The position numbers and the translations under genes are program-made. From Gammaproteobacteria bacterium (GTDB lineage: Bacteria; Pseudomonadota; Gammaproteobacteria; DSM-26407): a stretch of 6,813 nucleotides of DNA. Location of the stretch: assembly GCA_028694565.1 (NCBI GenBank), contig JAQVKR010000152.1, forward strand, positions 1 to 6,813, given 5' to 3'. Under the pieces are notes generated by a model. The model worked only from the letters and a program-made list of their open reading frames with translations, was not told the origin of the DNA and searched no databases. Shown piece after piece: positions 5,481 to 6,813 of the stretch. The stretch's first letter is position 1. Each line of letters opens with the position of its first letter.

Positions 5481-6813
5481 ATGCAGGAGAAACATCTTTT
5501 TCCGGTGGCGGCCGCGCTCGCCACCGTCCTCGCCGCGCCGACCGAGGCGCTGGCCACCAACGGCATGAACATGGAGGCCTACGGCGCCCGCGCCGGCGGC
5601 ATGGGCGGCGCCGCGTACGCCTACGATGCCGGCAACTCGGCGGTGATGAACAACCCCGCCACGCTGTCGCTGCCCGCCGGCGGGATGGATCGGTTGGGGC
5701 TGGGGCTCACCGTGCTCGGCCCCGACGTGACGTCGCGCTACGATGCGGCGGGGGCGCGCTCCGAGTCGGACGGCACCGCCTACTACATGCCCTCCGTCTC
5801 CTACATGCGCAAGCGGGGCAGGATCACCTACGGCGCCGCGGTGCTGGCCCAGGGCGGCATGGGGACCGAGTACGGCCGCGCCGACGACCCCGCGGATCTC
5901 TTCTACGGCGGCCTGTCCATGATGAACGCCCCGACCCTGCTGAGCGGCCAGGAGATTCGCAGCTAGGTGGGTGTCGGCCGGCTGATGCTCCCGGTCGCCG
6001 TGGAGGTGGGGGAGCGGCTGGGGTTGGCCGCCCAGCTCGACCTGGTCTGGGCTGGCATGGACCTGCAGATGGACCTCTCCGGCGCCCAGTTCGCCGATCT
6101 GGTCAACCCCATGAGCCACCAGCTCGGCGAGGCGAGCGGCACCATGGTGGACGGGTTCAACGCCATGATCGGCGGCGGCATGATCCAGGACGTGCATTGG
6201 GCCCGGTTCGACTTCTCCAACCACAGCCACTTCACCGGCGAGGCGGTGGGCTTCGGCTACGGCGCCAAGCTGGGGCTGGTCTACCGGGTGAGCGACAGCC
6301 TGACCGTGGGGGCCAGCTACCACAGCAAGACCCGCATCAGCGATCTGGAGGCGGGTGACGCCACCCTGAGCTTCCGCGCCGATTTCGACACCGGGGAGGG
6401 CACCGCGACCCAGACCATCCCGGTGAGCGGCGAGGTGACGGTGAAGGACTTCCAGTGGCCGGAAACCTACGGCCTCGGCGTCGCCTGGCGGGTGAACGGG
6501 CGTCTGATGCTGGCGGCCGACGTGACCCGCATCAACTGGTCCGGCGCCATGAGCGATTTCCGCATGGTGTTCACCGCCGACGACACCCCCGCCAACGGGG
6601 ATTTCGCCGGCACCCGCCTCGACAGCACCCTCTACCAGGACTGGGACGACCAGTACGTGTTCGCCTTCGGCGGCCAGTACCGCGCCACCCCGGCGCTGAC
6701 GCTGCGGCTGGGAATGAACGTGTCCACCAACCCGATCCCCGGCGCCTACCTGAACCCCCTCTTCCCGGCCATCGTGGAGCGTCACTACACGGCGGGATTC
6801 GGCTACGCGTTCA
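5481..6813 (+). pseudogene. FadL/OmpP1/TodX-family outer-membrane transporter, split by an in-frame TAG, 3' end missing
   Basis: Predicted outer-membrane beta-barrel for uptake of hydrophobic compounds such as long-chain fatty acids or aromatics. The start at 5481 has GAGGGG about 8 bases upstream; an in-frame ATG at 5361 would add 40 residues before the signal peptide and is rejected. The signal peptide ends at ALA (residue 25), giving mature TNGMNMEAYG, typical of the family, followed by RAGGMGGAA and the conserved NPA (NNPATLSL). Codon 162 (5964-5966) is TAG, directly after EIRS. The same frame then continues without a stop for 282 codons to the window edge with clear family sequence: VGVGRLMLPVAVEV, INWSGAMSDF, and near the end LRLGMNVSTNPIP and NPLFPAIVERHYT. 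The likely ancestral codon is CAG (Gln), a single C-to-T change. As read, it encodes a 161-residue fragment unable to form the barrel unless TAG is read through. A sequencing error is the main alternative. Confidence 0.85.
5964..5966 (+). other. In-frame amber codon interrupting the FadL-family gene
   Basis: TAG sits between AGC (Ser161) and GTG (Val) in a frame that is otherwise open and family-like on both sides. There is no frameshift. An AGGAG at 5950-5954 lies 12 bases before the GTG at 5967, but a product restarted there would lack a signal peptide and the N-terminal barrel and hatch, so an independent second gene is unlikely. Confidence 0.9.

Noticed and set aside
5367..6785. A 472-codon minus-strand open frame opposite the FadL-family gene.
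   Set aside because: Same antisense effect. The plus-strand frame has a signal peptide, family motifs and a ribosome binding site; the minus frame has none of these.
5967..6813. A separate gene starting just after the TAG (GTG at 5967 or ATG at 5985).
   Set aside because: It would be a porin fragment without a signal peptide or N-terminal part, and the frame is exactly continuous with the upstream half.

Overview
This is a GC-rich (by eye about 65-70% G+C) stretch of chromosome, most likely from a Gram-negative proteobacterium and plausibly a gammaproteobacterium. The evidence is two lipobox lipoproteins with outer-membrane sorting residues, a FadL/OmpP1-type outer-membrane beta-barrel, and a DgcZ-like zinc-binding diguanylate cyclase. 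No taxon can be named from the sequence alone. I see no RNA genes, insertion sequences, CRISPR arrays or phage genes.

Layout. Positions 1-83 hold the 5' end of a minus-strand gene for a small Gly-rich membrane protein. Facing away from it is a two-gene plus-strand lipoprotein operon (260-1012 and 1028-1567). The first product has an aromatic-rich head and a charged Asp/Arg tail containing six perfect-length octapeptide repeats, which are themselves organised as a duplicated three-unit block. The second is an unrecognised 179-residue lipoprotein. A 384-base gap with hairpins but no convincing gene (1568-1951) precedes a 755-residue PAS-PAS-PAS-GAF-HD-GYP protein (1952-4219), a predicted cytosolic c-di-GMP phosphodiesterase. 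Convergent with it is a 301-residue CZB-GGDEF diguanylate cyclase (5198-4293, minus strand). A 282-base divergent region (5199-5480) with an AT-rich island and a 16-base palindrome leads to a FadL-family outer-membrane transporter (5481 to beyond the window end). That gene is cut by a single in-frame TAG at codon 162, after which the same frame stays open and family-like to the window edge.

How the genes fit together. The central pair encodes opposing c-di-GMP activities: a zinc-regulated synthase with an intact product-inhibition site, and a multi-sensor degrading enzyme with all expected metal ligands. They are convergent, so they are not co-transcribed, but they form a plausible local signalling module. 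The flanking genes are all envelope genes (lipoproteins, a small membrane protein, an outer-membrane porin); any link to c-di-GMP is inference only. The most notable observations are the amber codon in the FadL-family gene, the higher-order repeat in the first lipoprotein, and the synthase/phosphodiesterase pair. I found no clearly new multi-gene system.
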